DNA from: Oscillospiraceae bacterium
GTDB lineage: Bacteria; Bacillota; Clostridia; Oscillospirales; Oscillospiraceae
Assembly: GCA_017435615.1 (NCBI GenBank)
Contig: JAFSET010000024.1
Span: forward strand, 1-33,075
Length of the DNA: 33,075 nucleotides
Direction of reading: 5' to 3'
A program made the translations under genes and the position numbers. Positions 1 to 6,897 of the stretch are shown here, in pieces. Each line of letters starts with the position of its first letter. The stretch's first letter is position 1. The notes below the pieces were generated by a model that made no database searches, was not told the DNA's origin, and worked only from the letters and a program-made list of their open reading frames with translations.

Positions 1-1
1 G

Positions 2-355
2 CACCACGAGGGCGTGGACGTGTCCATCACCGGCAACTCCACCAACCCCACCCGGTTCCAGCATCCTGTGGCCGGCACCTACAAGAAAGAGTGCATCGAG
101 CAGGGTAAGAAGTACTTCTCCGTGGCTTCCGGCGGCGGCACAGGCCGTACGCTGCACCCGGACAACATGGCTGCCGGTCCCGCTTCCTATGGCCTGACCG
201 ATACCATGGGCCGTATGCACGGTGACGCACAGTTTGCCGGTTCTTCCTCCGTCCCTGCCCACGTGGAAATGATGGGCTTCCTGGGCGCTGGTAACAACCC
301 CATGGTCGGCATGACCGTTTCCGTGGCTGTTGCTGTGGAAGAAGCTTTGAAGTAA
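2..355 (+). CDS. GGGtGRT-family protein, C-terminal part (5' end outside window)
   Basis: The reading frame is open from the left edge and ends at TAA 353-355, giving 117 residues of the C-terminus. The segment GGGTGRTLHPDNMAAGPASY contains the motif that names the GGGtGRT family, a conserved clostridial protein of unknown biochemical function. Glycine-rich stretches (SVASGGGTGR, GFLGAGNNP) and a hydrophobic alanine/valine-rich tail are visible. No catalytic role can be assigned from this fragment. It is followed by a strong rho-independent terminator, so it is the last gene of its transcript. The family call rests on the motif and is fairly sure; the function is unknown. Confidence 0.75.
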   Translation, partial: HHEGVDVSITGNSTNPTRFQHPVAGTYKKECIEQGKKYFSVASGGGTGRTLHPDNMAAGPASYGLTDTMGRMHGDAQFAGSSSVPAHVEMMGFLGAGNNPMVGMTVSVAVAVEEALK

Positions 356-365
356 TTTAATAATA

Positions 366-391
366 CCGTAGGGGACGGGTTTCCCGTCCCT
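366..391 (+). repeat. REP-like palindrome, subtype with GGGACGGG stem
   Basis: A GTAG-type foot is followed by an 8-bp perfect stem (GGGACGGG 372-379, CCCGTCCC 383-390) with a TTT loop. An inverted copy lies at 470-496. The two bracket the terminator of the upstream gene. The stem differs from the GGACACCCC stem of the other REPs in the window, so this is a second subtype. Confidence 0.75.
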
Positions 392-409
392 TTGCGTACA
401 GCGTAAAAC

Positions 410-459
410 AAAGAAGCACATCCTTGCTGAGTGATCAGCAGTGATGTGCTTCTTTTTTT
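410..459 (+). terminator. Rho-independent terminator of the GGGtGRT-family gene
   Basis: AAAGAAGCACATC (410-422) pairs with GATGTGCTTCTTT (443-455). An inner TGCTGA/TCAGCA stem sits at the tip and a run of seven T residues follows (453-459). It lies about 55 bp after the stop codon at 355. Confidence 0.9.
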
Positions 460-469
460 GCATATTCGG

Positions 470-496
470 TGGGACGGGAAACCCGTCCCCTACGGT
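470..496 (-). repeat. REP-like palindrome, inverted partner of 366-391
   Basis: The stem GGGACGGG (471-478) and CCCGTCCC (482-489) is followed by CTACGG, so its GTAG foot points the opposite way to the copy at 366-391. It ends directly next to the stop codon of the RAYT transposase gene (498-500). Confidence 0.75.
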
Positions 497-497
497 G

Positions 498-1019
498 TTA
501 TTCATACCCTTTATTTTGCATGATCCATTTTCGCGGATTGTTGTCGATGTATTCCCATACCTCGTTATAATCCTGTTGATTTCGGATCACATGGTCGTAA
601 AACCGAGGTTGCCAAATATTGCAGCCGTATTCTTTGTTGCAAAACCGTTTGAATGTGCCGACAAAACGTGAGATAACAGATGATCTTTGGCCGATGCTCG
701 TAGGGACACCCCTCCCGGGGTGTCCGGTTTGGGCGTGGATCGTGATCAAAAGGTGGATATGATCCGGCATGATCACATATTTATCTACAGAAAAAATATC
801 GTAAAAATCATATAATTGTCCAATGACCTTATCGGCGATCTGTCCACAATGCAATAATTCCAACCGTGGCTCATGCGGACACCCCGGGAGGGGTGTCCCT
901 ACGGAAAAACGGGAAAGTATTTTCTTTCTGTTTTGGGTACAGACGGTAATGAAGTAGGCACCGGATTGGCTGTAATCGTATGGGATGATACGATTGGACT
1001 TTCTGTTTGGCAATTCCAT
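498..1019 (-). CDS. REP-associated tyrosine transposase (RAYT, Y1/HUH family)
   Basis: A 173-residue single-domain HUH transposase of the RAYT group, which nicks single-stranded REP hairpins carrying a GTAG foot. Visible motifs are GAYFITVCT near residues 20-28, the HUH motif MPDHIHLL (His87, His89) and the C-terminal segment DYNEVWEYIDNNP. The catalytic tyrosine is probably Tyr151 in that segment (inference). The length is normal for the subfamily and there is no frameshift. The oddity is that two loop segments, residues 40-48 (VGTPLPGCP) and about 99-107 (GHPGRGVPT), are the translation of two perfect, oppositely oriented REP sequences lying inside the gene. The gene lies 25 bp downstream of the sugar isomerase on the same strand, with an AAAGGA site about 11 bp before the ATG. 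Confidence 0.88.
   Translation of the reverse strand: MELPNRKSNRIIPYDYSQSGAYFITVCTQNRKKILSRFSVGTPLPGCPHEPRLELLHCGQIADKVIGQLYDFYDIFSVDKYVIMPDHIHLLITIHAQTGHPGRGVPTSIGQRSSVISRFVGTFKRFCNKEYGCNIWQPRFYDHVIRNQQDYNEVWEYIDNNPRKWIMQNKGYE
699..726 (+). repeat. REP copy inside the RAYT coding region (left)
   Basis: A CGTAG foot, 9-bp stem GGACACCCC/GGGGTGTCC and TCCC loop, 28 bp in all. It is the exact reverse complement of 876-903. Read on the minus strand it encodes about GHPGRGVPT, just after the HUH motif. Confidence 0.92.
876..903 (-). repeat. REP copy inside the RAYT coding region (right)
   Basis: A 28-bp perfect inverted copy of 699-726, with the GTAG foot at the right end. It encodes VGTPLPGCP (residues 40-48) of the transposase. 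The pair has the same head-to-head arrangement as the intergenic REP elements. Confidence 0.92.
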
Positions 1020-1044
1020 TGTGTAATTTGTCCTTTTGCGGGTT

Positions 1045-1977
1045 TTATTGGATATGCTTGCGCAGGTATTCGCCGGTTTTGCGCAGTACCGTCAGCCAGG
1101 GCAGCAGCAGGGCCTGATCGAAATCCAGCACACGCCGGGCTTGGGCAAAGGTCTCGAAGCTCAGGTCCGCATCGTAGCCTGTCTGACGGAGGCTGTCGCA
1201 AAGACCTTTCCAATCAAATTTTCCGGTAAAGGGGGCATAATGCCGGTCTTCGATGCCGTCATTGTCGTGCAGATGCAGGCATTTGATGCGCTTGCCCAAA
1301 ACAGGCACATAGGTGCGCACATCCTTGTGCAAAAGCAGCAAATGGCCGGAATCCAGGCACAGACCGAAGGCCTCCCGTCCGGCTTTTTCGTTGAGGATAT
1401 CAATATATTCCGCTGCCTGATGGGGATCGGAGCATACCCCTTCCAGCACACCACATTCCGGCCGCCGGTAAAACAGATTTTCCAGGCAAACCGTCACATC
1501 AGGGCATTGGCGCAAGGTGGGGATCAGCGCTTCGTAAAGATCTAAATTCATTTTTCGCAGATCCGCAGGCGTCATTTCCGGCTCCTTGGGATCCGGGGAG
1601 ATCCCGTGGATAACCAGGTTCGGACAGCCTACATGCTGGCAGACTTCAATAGCCCGGCTGTAGATACCGGTCATATAAGTCAGCACCTCTGGATGCCCCG
1701 GAATGTAGGCAGGAAAAGGGGCATGGGCCTGGGCGATCTTCAGGTCATATTTGCGGATCAGCGCCAGTTCTTCGGAAAAATGCTCCAAAACCGCATCCAA
1801 CGGCTGTTCCAAAATGCAGTTGCCCCGGTAGTCCAGCTTGCGGATGGTTTTCACCGGCAGCGTATGCTCCAGGCCAGTCCAGTCAATGCCTGTGAACCCG
1901 GCCCGGTGAATAAGCCGGTAGCATTTTTCAGCACCGATATGCTCGATGATACCACCGGTTTGGACGCAAATATTCAT
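1045..1977 (-). CDS. Sugar phosphate isomerase/epimerase family protein (TIM barrel)
   Basis: A 310-residue protein of the xylose isomerase-like / AP endonuclease 2 TIM-barrel superfamily, which uses metal-bound Glu, Asp and His residues to isomerise or epimerise sugars. Expected barrel motifs are visible in order: IAQAHAPF (about 82-89), NLVIHGISP (about 120-128), CLENLF (about 164-169), FGLCLDSGHLLLL (mid-200s), CLHLHDNDG (about 235) and LSFETF near the end. The start has AAGGGGGAT 6 bp upstream. It follows the AEC permease on the same strand but is separated from it by a REP element of about 210 bp that fills the gap, so it is probably a distal member of the fucose unit. The exact substrate cannot be read from the sequence; a keto-sugar or inositol derivative is possible. 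Confidence 0.82.
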   Translation of the reverse strand: MNICVQTGGIIEHIGAEKCYRLIHRAGFTGIDWTGLEHTLPVKTIRKLDYRGNCILEQPLDAVLEHFSEELALIRKYDLKIAQAHAPFPAYIPGHPEVLTYMTGIYSRAIEVCQHVGCPNLVIHGISPDPKEPEMTPADLRKMNLDLYEALIPTLRQCPDVTVCLENLFYRRPECGVLEGVCSDPHQAAEYIDILNEKAGREAFGLCLDSGHLLLLHKDVRTYVPVLGKRIKCLHLHDNDGIEDRHYAPFTGKFDWKGLCDSLRQTGYDADLSFETFAQARRVLDFDQALLLPWLTVLRKTGEYLRKHIQ

Positions 1978-2014
1978 GGAAATCCCCCTTTTTATTGTGA
2001 AATAAATGGGCCTT

Positions 2015-2226
2015 CAAATTCTTATTTTGGAGCCGTTGCAGATTTTTTCGTAGGGACACCCCTCCTGGGGTGTCCGAAACAAAATTGGGCCTCGATGGGC
2101 CGATTTTGTTCCTGTGCATAAACGAAACAGAAAGATTTTGGCGCATCGAGCGCCAAAATCTTTGCGGACACCCGGGGACGGGTGTCCCTACGAGTTTTAA
2201 CAAACAGCTGGAAAAATAAGAAATTG
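2015..2226. repeat. REP-containing MITE-like element, full copy 1
   Basis: The outer imperfect inverted repeats CAAATTCTTATTTT (2015-2028) and AAAATAAGAAATTG (2213-2226) match at 13 of 14 positions. Inside are a left REP (2049-2075), a hairpin with loop TCGAT (CAAAATTGGGCC / GGGCCGATTTTG, about 2081-2109), a perfect 12-bp hairpin with loop ATCGA (AGATTTTGGCGC / GCGCCAAAATCT, about 2133-2161) and a right REP (2166-2192) with the opposite foot. It has no coding capacity. It fills almost the whole gap between the isomerase start and the permease stop. Copy 2 lies at 12703-12914. Confidence 0.82.
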
Positions 2227-2230
2227 TTTT

Positions 2231-3142
2231 TTAACGGAGCAGGGCGGCGGACAGGGCAAAGAGCACCACGGTCACCAACGTCAGCGCTGACAATGCAGAG
2301 GAAATCTGCACCCGTTCCGACGGCTCGTCGGCAAACACCGGGATCACATAAGGCGGCGGCAGGATGACCATCAAAAGGGCTGCCCCTTCGAAAATCATAC
2401 CTTGCAGCACCGTGCGGTTTAACAGCACCATAATGCCCAAAATCACTGCCATCACGGCCAAACGCATCAAAATCAGGCCAAAGGTCTTTTTCCAGGGGAT
2501 TTGACTGGGCACAAGATCATAGCCCACGGTCAGCAGAATGATGGCACCGGTGGGGGCGGAGATAAAGTCAGTCACGGCGTCAAATATGCCGCTGACACCC
2601 CAGGAACCCATGGCATTGTACAGCCCGGTGGAACCCATCAGAACGCCGGCCAGCACGGCCCACAAAATAGGCGTATGGCACATATCCCGGACGATGGCCT
2701 TCCTATCGGTCTTTCCGGACAGCAGAATTTTATACAGGGTAAAGACAAACAGGGTCTGGCCGATATCCAGCAGAGCAAATTCGGAAACGCTCTTATCCGG
2801 AAACAGCAGAACAAACAGGGCATAGCCCAGCATACCGGCCTCAAAGCCGGCAGCCAAAAAACCGCAAATTCTGCCTCCCAGGCGGAAAAGCCGGACGATC
2901 AGCTTGCCCAAAAGCAAACTTACACAGCACAGCAAAAACATAACCACCGGCAGGATCAGAGAACGCAGTGTGTACTCCGCCGTGGCGAAGGCCCCAAGGA
3001 GCACAAAGGGCAGCGTGATATTGACCACTACCCACTTCAGCGCGTCAATGCCGTCCCGGGAGATGAAGCGTTTGCTGCGGCACAGCATACTCAGCGCCAG
3101 TACCAAAAATACCGGCAGGGCGGTTTGCAAAACAGCAGTCAT
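2231..3142 (-). CDS. AEC-family (auxin efflux carrier type) permease
   Basis: A 303-residue integral membrane protein with about ten hydrophobic segments. It opens with LQTALPVFLVLALSMLCR and then VVVNITLPFVLLGAFA, the N-terminal pattern of AEC permeases. An inverted-repeat fold of two five-helix halves is expected for this family. Members carry organic acids or amino acids; the substrate here is unknown. Its ATG lies 1 bp after the fucU stop codon, so the two are almost certainly translated in a coupled way. Export of an acid end product such as lactate, or uptake of a co-substrate, would fit a deoxy-sugar operon but is inference. The ribosome binding site is weak (AAGG about 13 bp upstream), which also suggests coupling. 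Confidence 0.85.
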   Translation of the reverse strand: MTAVLQTALPVFLVLALSMLCRSKRFISRDGIDALKWVVVNITLPFVLLGAFATAEYTLRSLILPVVMFLLCCVSLLLGKLIVRLFRLGGRICGFLAAGFEAGMLGYALFVLLFPDKSVSEFALLDIGQTLFVFTLYKILLSGKTDRKAIVRDMCHTPILWAVLAGVLMGSTGLYNAMGSWGVSGIFDAVTDFISAPTGAIILLTVGYDLVPSQIPWKKTFGLILMRLAVMAVILGIMVLLNRTVLQGMIFEGAALLMVILPPPYVIPVFADEPSERVQISSALSALTLVTVVLFALSAALLR

Positions 3143-3143
3143 A

Positions 3144-3587
3144 TCAGATCACGCCTTTTTGCAGGATGATGTTGGCGTAGATCTGTGTTTCGCCGGTTTG
3201 GATGATGCAGTAGCACTTTTTGGCTTCATCGTAGAAGTCAAACCGGTCAATATTGCCCACAGCTTCCGCGCCGCGGCTGTCGTATTTGCTCACAATATCT
3301 TTGTAGGTCTCCCACACGGGGATATTCAGGTCCTTGTCACGGTCCATTTTCTCCATCAGGATCGCAGGCTTTTCCACATAGGTGTCCAGCGGGATGACCT
3401 GCAAAATGGCATCGAGCAGCTCCGGCACGCCGTGGCCGTCAGCCCGGAGGAAAATAGCGCCGCCGGCCTTGGCCATAGCCGCACCGGGGAAATTGCCGTC
3501 ACCGATGCAGATGCGGTCGCTGTGACCCATTTCGCACAGCACCTTCAAAAGCTCCGGAGAGAGAATAGGGGGGATGTTTTTCAGCAT
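3144..3587 (-). CDS. fucU: L-fucose mutarotase (RbsD/FucU family)
   Basis: A 147-residue cytoplasmic protein of the RbsD/FucU fold, which interconverts the alpha and beta anomers of L-fucose so that the isomerase receives its preferred form. The N-terminus LKNIPPILSPELLKVLCEMGHSD and the following IGDGNFPG match the family signature, with the conserved His of GHSD and Asp of GDGNFP. The C-terminal IIQTGET-x-YANIILQKGVI is also typical. The length is close to the usual 140-150. GGAGGT lies 7 bp before the ATG. It sits between fucI and the AEC permease, which supports fucose rather than ribose. A strong hairpin separates it from fucI. Confidence 0.93.
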   Translation of the reverse strand: MLKNIPPILSPELLKVLCEMGHSDRICIGDGNFPGAAMAKAGGAIFLRADGHGVPELLDAILQVIPLDTYVEKPAILMEKMDRDKDLNIPVWETYKDIVSKYDSRGAEAVGNIDRFDFYDEAKKCYCIIQTGETQIYANIILQKGVI

Positions 3588-3611
3588 AAGATTACCTCCA
3601 AAAAATCAGTT

Positions 3612-3637
3612 CAGGGGGCTGTTGGAACAGCCCCCTG
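3612..3637 (-). terminator. Hairpin between fucI and fucU (partial terminator or RNA processing stem)
   Basis: A perfect 12-bp inverted repeat (CAGGGGGCTGTT / AACAGCCCCCTG) with a 2-nt centre. Read in the direction of transcription (minus strand) it is followed within 7 nt by a run of six T residues. It lies just before the fucU ribosome binding site, so it could reduce transcription of fucU and the permease relative to fucI. Confidence 0.75.
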
Positions 3638-3643
3638 TGTGAA

Positions 3644-5479
3644 TCAATAAGCCTTGTACATCGGGCCGTAGGCGGCGCAGGCACGGTAGTCCTGACCTTC
3701 CTTGTCCATGCCAAAGGCATTCCAGGCCGCGGGACGGTAGATGTCCTCCTCCGGTACATTGTGCATGCACACGGGGATGCGCAGCATAGAGCACATGGTG
3801 ATCAGGTCAGCACCGATGTGGCCGTAGGAGATGGCGCCGTGGTTAGCACCCCAGTTCATCATGACCTCGTAAGCGGTCTTGAAGGGGCTGCCTTCCTTGC
3901 CGTCACAACGGGGAGCAAACCAGGTGCAGGGCCAGGTGGGATTGGTGCGCTCCATCAGCTTGTCGGATACATCGTCCGGAAGCTGTACGGTCCAACCCTC
4001 GGCGATCTGCAGCACAGGGCCCAGACCCTTGACCAGGTTCAGACGGATCATGGTGCAGGGCATTTCCGCACGGGTGGTGTAGTGGCTGGAGAATCCGCCG
4101 CCACGGAAGTTGTCGAAGCCGGCCTCGCACCATACGGTGGCGTCGGTCATCTTCCTGATGTCTTCCTCGGTGACCTCCCACCACTTCTTCATAATGGCGT
4201 TGCCGTTTTCGTCGGTGCACTCACCGCAGGCATCCAGGCAGGCTGCGCCGGAGTTCAGCAGGTGGATGATACCGTTGCTTTCGGCAGCCTTGCCCTCCAG
4301 CTTGTAGCCGGTAACACGCTCAGTAGCCTCGCCGGACCAGTATGTACGCACATCCGCGAAAATCTGAGCACGGTGGGTCAGAAGACGCATCATCAGCATA
4401 CCCATGCCGTTGAGGATGTCGTTCTCTGTTGCCAGTGTGTAGGGCTCACGGGCACCTTCGTAGTCGAAGGTGGAGGAAAGCAGTGCCTCGGGGTAGTCGC
4501 AGTTGGGCCAGTGGTCGGTCCACTGACGCTGGCCCTGGAAGCCGCCGGCGATGGCGTTGTGGCCCACCTTTTCCTCTTCAAAGGCATCGGGCAGATTGGG
4601 GTTGCCTGCCATCAGGTCCTTGATGATGCAGTACATCTTGACGGTGAACTCCCACTGCTTTTCCTTTTCCTCGGGGGTAAACTTAATGCGGCGCTCTTCG
4701 CCCAGGAAGTTAACGGACTCAGGGTTATCGTCCCGGCCCTCTTTGCAGTGCTCCTTGGTCCAGGCCAGAGCCTTCTGATACTCTTCTTCGTTGTAAATGC
4801 CCTCTTCCATACGGCGCAGGATCTCTACCTCGTCTACAGACTCGATGCGCATACCGAAGTAGCTTTCCATCATATCCTGGTCCATAATGGAGCCGGCAAT
4901 ACCCATACACTGAGAGCCGATCTGCAGGTAGGACTTGCCGCGCATGGTGGCAACCGCAACGGCGCAGCGGCCAAACCGCAGCAGCTTTTCCTTTACATCC
5001 TCAGGGATGTCGGTGATCTGATCCAGATCCTGGACCTCGTGGCCGTAGATGCCGAAAGCAGGCAGGCCCTTCTGCGCGTGACCGGCCAAAACAGCAGCCA
5101 GGTAAACAGCACCGGGACGCTCTGTGCCGTTGAAGCCCCAAACGCCCTTGATGTTCTGAGGATCCATATCCATGGTCTCAGAGCCGTAGCACCAGCAGGG
5201 GGTCACGGACAGGGTGATGGAAACGCCTTCCTTGCGGAACTTGTCCGCACAGGCGGCAGCCTCGGGAACACGGCCGATGCAGGTGTCTGCCATAACCACC
5301 TTGACAGGCTCACCGTTGGAGTAGTACAAATTCTCCTCAAAGAGCTTTTTGGCGGCATTGGCCATAGCCCAAACCTGGGGCTCCAGGCTCTCACGGAGCA
5401 TCATAGGGCCACGGCGGCCGTCTACGATGGGGCGAATACCAATGACAGGGTACTCACCGATGTATCTGTTTTTTGCCAT
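3644..5479 (-). CDS. fucI: L-fucose isomerase
   Basis: A 611-residue enzyme converting L-fucose to L-fuculose (also D-arabinose to D-ribulose in some organisms), Mn-dependent and hexameric in known homologues. The N-terminal IGIRPIVDGRRGPMMLRESLE, central GVWGFNGTERPGAVYLAAV, the metal-site region FQGQRQWTDHWPN to ATENDILNGMGML, FADVRTYWS and C-terminal NWGANHGAISYGHIGAD all match FucI. The Glu and Asp of the metal site and the C-terminal His are present. The length is slightly above the E. coli enzyme (about 590). The start is chosen at 5479 (MAKNRYIG): AGGAGG lies 7 bp before it, whereas the ATG two codons upstream (5485) would be only 1 bp from that site. It is preceded by the lacI-type gene and followed by fucU. 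Confidence 0.96.
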   Translation of the reverse strand: MAKNRYIGEYPVIGIRPIVDGRRGPMMLRESLEPQVWAMANAAKKLFEENLYYSNGEPVKVVMADTCIGRVPEAAACADKFRKEGVSITLSVTPCWCYGSETMDMDPQNIKGVWGFNGTERPGAVYLAAVLAGHAQKGLPAFGIYGHEVQDLDQITDIPEDVKEKLLRFGRCAVAVATMRGKSYLQIGSQCMGIAGSIMDQDMMESYFGMRIESVDEVEILRRMEEGIYNEEEYQKALAWTKEHCKEGRDDNPESVNFLGEERRIKFTPEEKEKQWEFTVKMYCIIKDLMAGNPNLPDAFEEEKVGHNAIAGGFQGQRQWTDHWPNCDYPEALLSSTFDYEGAREPYTLATENDILNGMGMLMMRLLTHRAQIFADVRTYWSGEATERVTGYKLEGKAAESNGIIHLLNSGAACLDACGECTDENGNAIMKKWWEVTEEDIRKMTDATVWCEAGFDNFRGGGFSSHYTTRAEMPCTMIRLNLVKGLGPVLQIAEGWTVQLPDDVSDKLMERTNPTWPCTWFAPRCDGKEGSPFKTAYEVMMNWGANHGAISYGHIGADLITMCSMLRIPVCMHNVPEEDIYRPAAWNAFGMDKEGQDYRACAAYGPMYKAY

Positions 5480-5529
5480 AATCATTCCTCCTGTTATTTC
5501 GCCCGGTGATGGGCGGTTCTTATAAGGTT

Positions 5530-5558
5530 ATATAAAAAGCAGCGCACTGCTTTTATAT
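5530..5558 (-). terminator. Terminator-like hairpin between lacI-type gene and fucI
   Basis: ATATAAAAAGCAG and CTGCTTTTATAT pair around CGCA with one bulged A. In the direction of transcription the stem is followed by TTTTTATATAA. It overlaps the end of the regulator gene and would limit read-through into fucI. No clear separate sigma-A promoter for fucI is visible in the 50 bp that remain. Confidence 0.6.
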
Positions 5559-6535
5559 CAATAGATGAGCGAACAGGGAAGCCGTGTCAGCCGGGGCTCG
5601 CCGCTGTAGCCCTGCAGCCGGTCCAAAAGGTACTGGGCGGCGGTGCGGCCCAAAAGCTCCTCCGGCTGGGAAACCACCGGCAGTGGTGGCTTCATCATGG
5701 TGCAAACCTGGGTGCAGTCGAAGCCGAAAACGTCGATATCCTCCGGAATACGAAGCCCCCGGTCCCGGACCGCTGTAAACAGGCCGATGGTAATATCGTA
5801 ATTGGCAGCAACCACTGCAGTGGGACGGTCAGGGACGGCCATGAGCTGCTCAAAACCCTGATAGCCGGTGGCAAAGGTATGGTCGTTGCAGATAAAGAGG
5901 GCATCGTCAAAGAGGATGTCGTGATCGGACAGTGCACGCAGATAGCCTACCTGCCGTTCCTTGGCGGTGGACACGGATTTGGCACCGCTGATCAGGGCCA
6001 CCCGGCGGTGCCCTTTTTTGATCAGGGAGGCAGTGGCGGCATAGACCGCGTCGGCGTTATCCACCAGCACCGCATCACAGTCCAGGCCTTGAATGATCCG
6101 GTCCATTTGTACAGTGGGGATACTGTAGCCGGCAGTCAGCTCGTGGTATTCCTCAGCGGACAGATTTTCCGGAATGTAGATCAGGCCGTCGATACCGGCG
6201 CAGATCAGGTGGCGCAGGTTGTCCCGTTCCATACCGTGATTGGAGCTGTAGCAGGAGATCAGTGCGTGGTAGCCGTGCTCCCGGAAGACTTTTTCCAAGG
6301 CGGTGACTACCGTGCCGAAAAAAGGAGCGGAGATATCCGGCAGCAAAATACCGATGGCCCGGTTACGCTGGCTTTTTAAGCTGCGGGCGAAGGGATTGGC
6401 TCTGTAGTTAAGCTCCCGGATGGCCGCACGAATGGCGATTTCCTTGTCACTGCGGACAGTTTGGCCGTTGATGTATTTGGAAACCGTAGACATCGATACG
6501 TTGGCCAGTCGGGCCACATCCTTAATGGTTGCCAT
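5558..6535 (-). CDS. LacI-family transcriptional regulator
   Basis: A 325-residue LacI/GalR repressor. The N-terminal helix-turn-helix TIKDVARLANVSMSTVSKYING (residues 3-24) and the hinge region LNYRANPFARSLKSQ are followed by a periplasmic-binding-protein-like effector domain starting at AIGILLPDISAPFF. The start has GGGAGGT about 7 bp upstream. The gene is divergent from the sugar ABC transporter and upstream of fucI on the same strand. Its own leader holds a CGAAACATTTCG palindrome and the transporter leader holds CGAAACGTTTCG, so autorepression and control of the transporter are likely. The inducer is probably a fucose-pathway sugar, but that is inferred from location only. Confidence 0.93.
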   Translation of the reverse strand: MATIKDVARLANVSMSTVSKYINGQTVRSDKEIAIRAAIRELNYRANPFARSLKSQRNRAIGILLPDISAPFFGTVVTALEKVFREHGYHALISCYSSNHGMERDNLRHLICAGIDGLIYIPENLSAEEYHELTAGYSIPTVQMDRIIQGLDCDAVLVDNADAVYAATASLIKKGHRRVALISGAKSVSTAKERQVGYLRALSDHDILFDDALFICNDHTFATGYQGFEQLMAVPDRPTAVVAANYDITIGLFTAVRDRGLRIPEDIDVFGFDCTQVCTMMKPPLPVVSQPEELLGRTAAQYLLDRLQGYSGEPRLTRLPCSLIY

Positions 6536-6555
6536 AGGGGACCTCCCGCGAAAAA

Positions 6556-6567
6556 CGAAACATTTCG
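6556..6567. promoter_or_regulatory. Putative LacI-family operator in the regulator's leader
   Basis: CGAAACATTTCG differs at one position from the perfect palindrome CGAAACGTTTCG at 6787. It lies between the lacI promoter -10 (6605-6610) and the regulator start codon, where bound repressor would block elongation. Confidence 0.65.
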
Positions 6568-6604
6568 CTTAGAATGCGAAATACAAAATCATACTATCAC
6601 TAAT

Positions 6605-6633
6605 ATAGTATAAAAACATTTTTGCTGTGTCAA
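6605..6633 (-). promoter_or_regulatory. Sigma-A promoter of the lacI-type regulator
   Basis: On the minus strand, TTGACA (6628-6633 on the plus strand as TGTCAA), a 17-bp spacer and TACTAT (6605-6610). The spacing is ideal and the -35 is perfect. Confidence 0.85.
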
Positions 6634-6654
6634 TAGAAAATTTGAAAAAAATAC

Positions 6655-6683
6655 TTGATTTTTTTAGGAAAATTTACTATAGT
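6655..6683 (+). promoter_or_regulatory. Sigma-A promoter of the sugar ABC transporter operon
   Basis: TTGATT (6655-6660), a 17-bp spacer and TATAGT (6678-6683). Transcription would start near 6690, giving a leader of about 200 nt. A half-operator GAAACG lies at 6693-6698, close to the start point. Confidence 0.8.
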
Positions 6684-6786
6684 ATGAAGTGTGAAACGCA
6701 AGGGAATTGTACAATATGTCGAAAGTGCCTATAAATGCCTGAGCAAACTCACCTGAATGATGAAGGCTTTGTGGAAAGCATACAGG

Positions 6787-6798
6787 CGAAACGTTTCG
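6787..6798. promoter_or_regulatory. Perfect LacI-family operator in the ABC operon leader
   Basis: CGAAACGTTTCG is a 12-bp perfect palindrome of the kind bound by LacI-family repressors. It lies about 105 bp downstream of the -10 and 100 bp upstream of the first gene. A small leader hairpin (TGTGCC 6831-6836 / GGCACA 6843-6848) follows. Confidence 0.75.
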
Positions 6799-6897
6799 AT
6801 TTTGTGCAAAAGGTATATTCCCCTAAAAACTGTGCCGCGGCAGGCACAAATCGGTTTTCCTTTTTGCTCGGATACTATTAGGAAAGGTGATGTTCGA

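Noticed and set aside
1606-2203. Open frames crossing the REP element that encode VGTPLLGCPKQN-type peptides
   Set aside because: These peptides are translations of REP palindromes and recur wherever a REP lies in an open frame (also near 12780 and 11100). The frames have no ribosome binding site and overlap real genes.
5479-5485. fucI start two codons upstream (MIMAKN)
   Set aside because: That ATG is only 1 bp from the AGGAGG site; the next ATG has the normal 7-bp spacing.
3761-5509. A 582-codon plus-strand open frame opposite fucI
   Set aside because: Shadow of fucI on the other strand; no binding site and no family resemblance.
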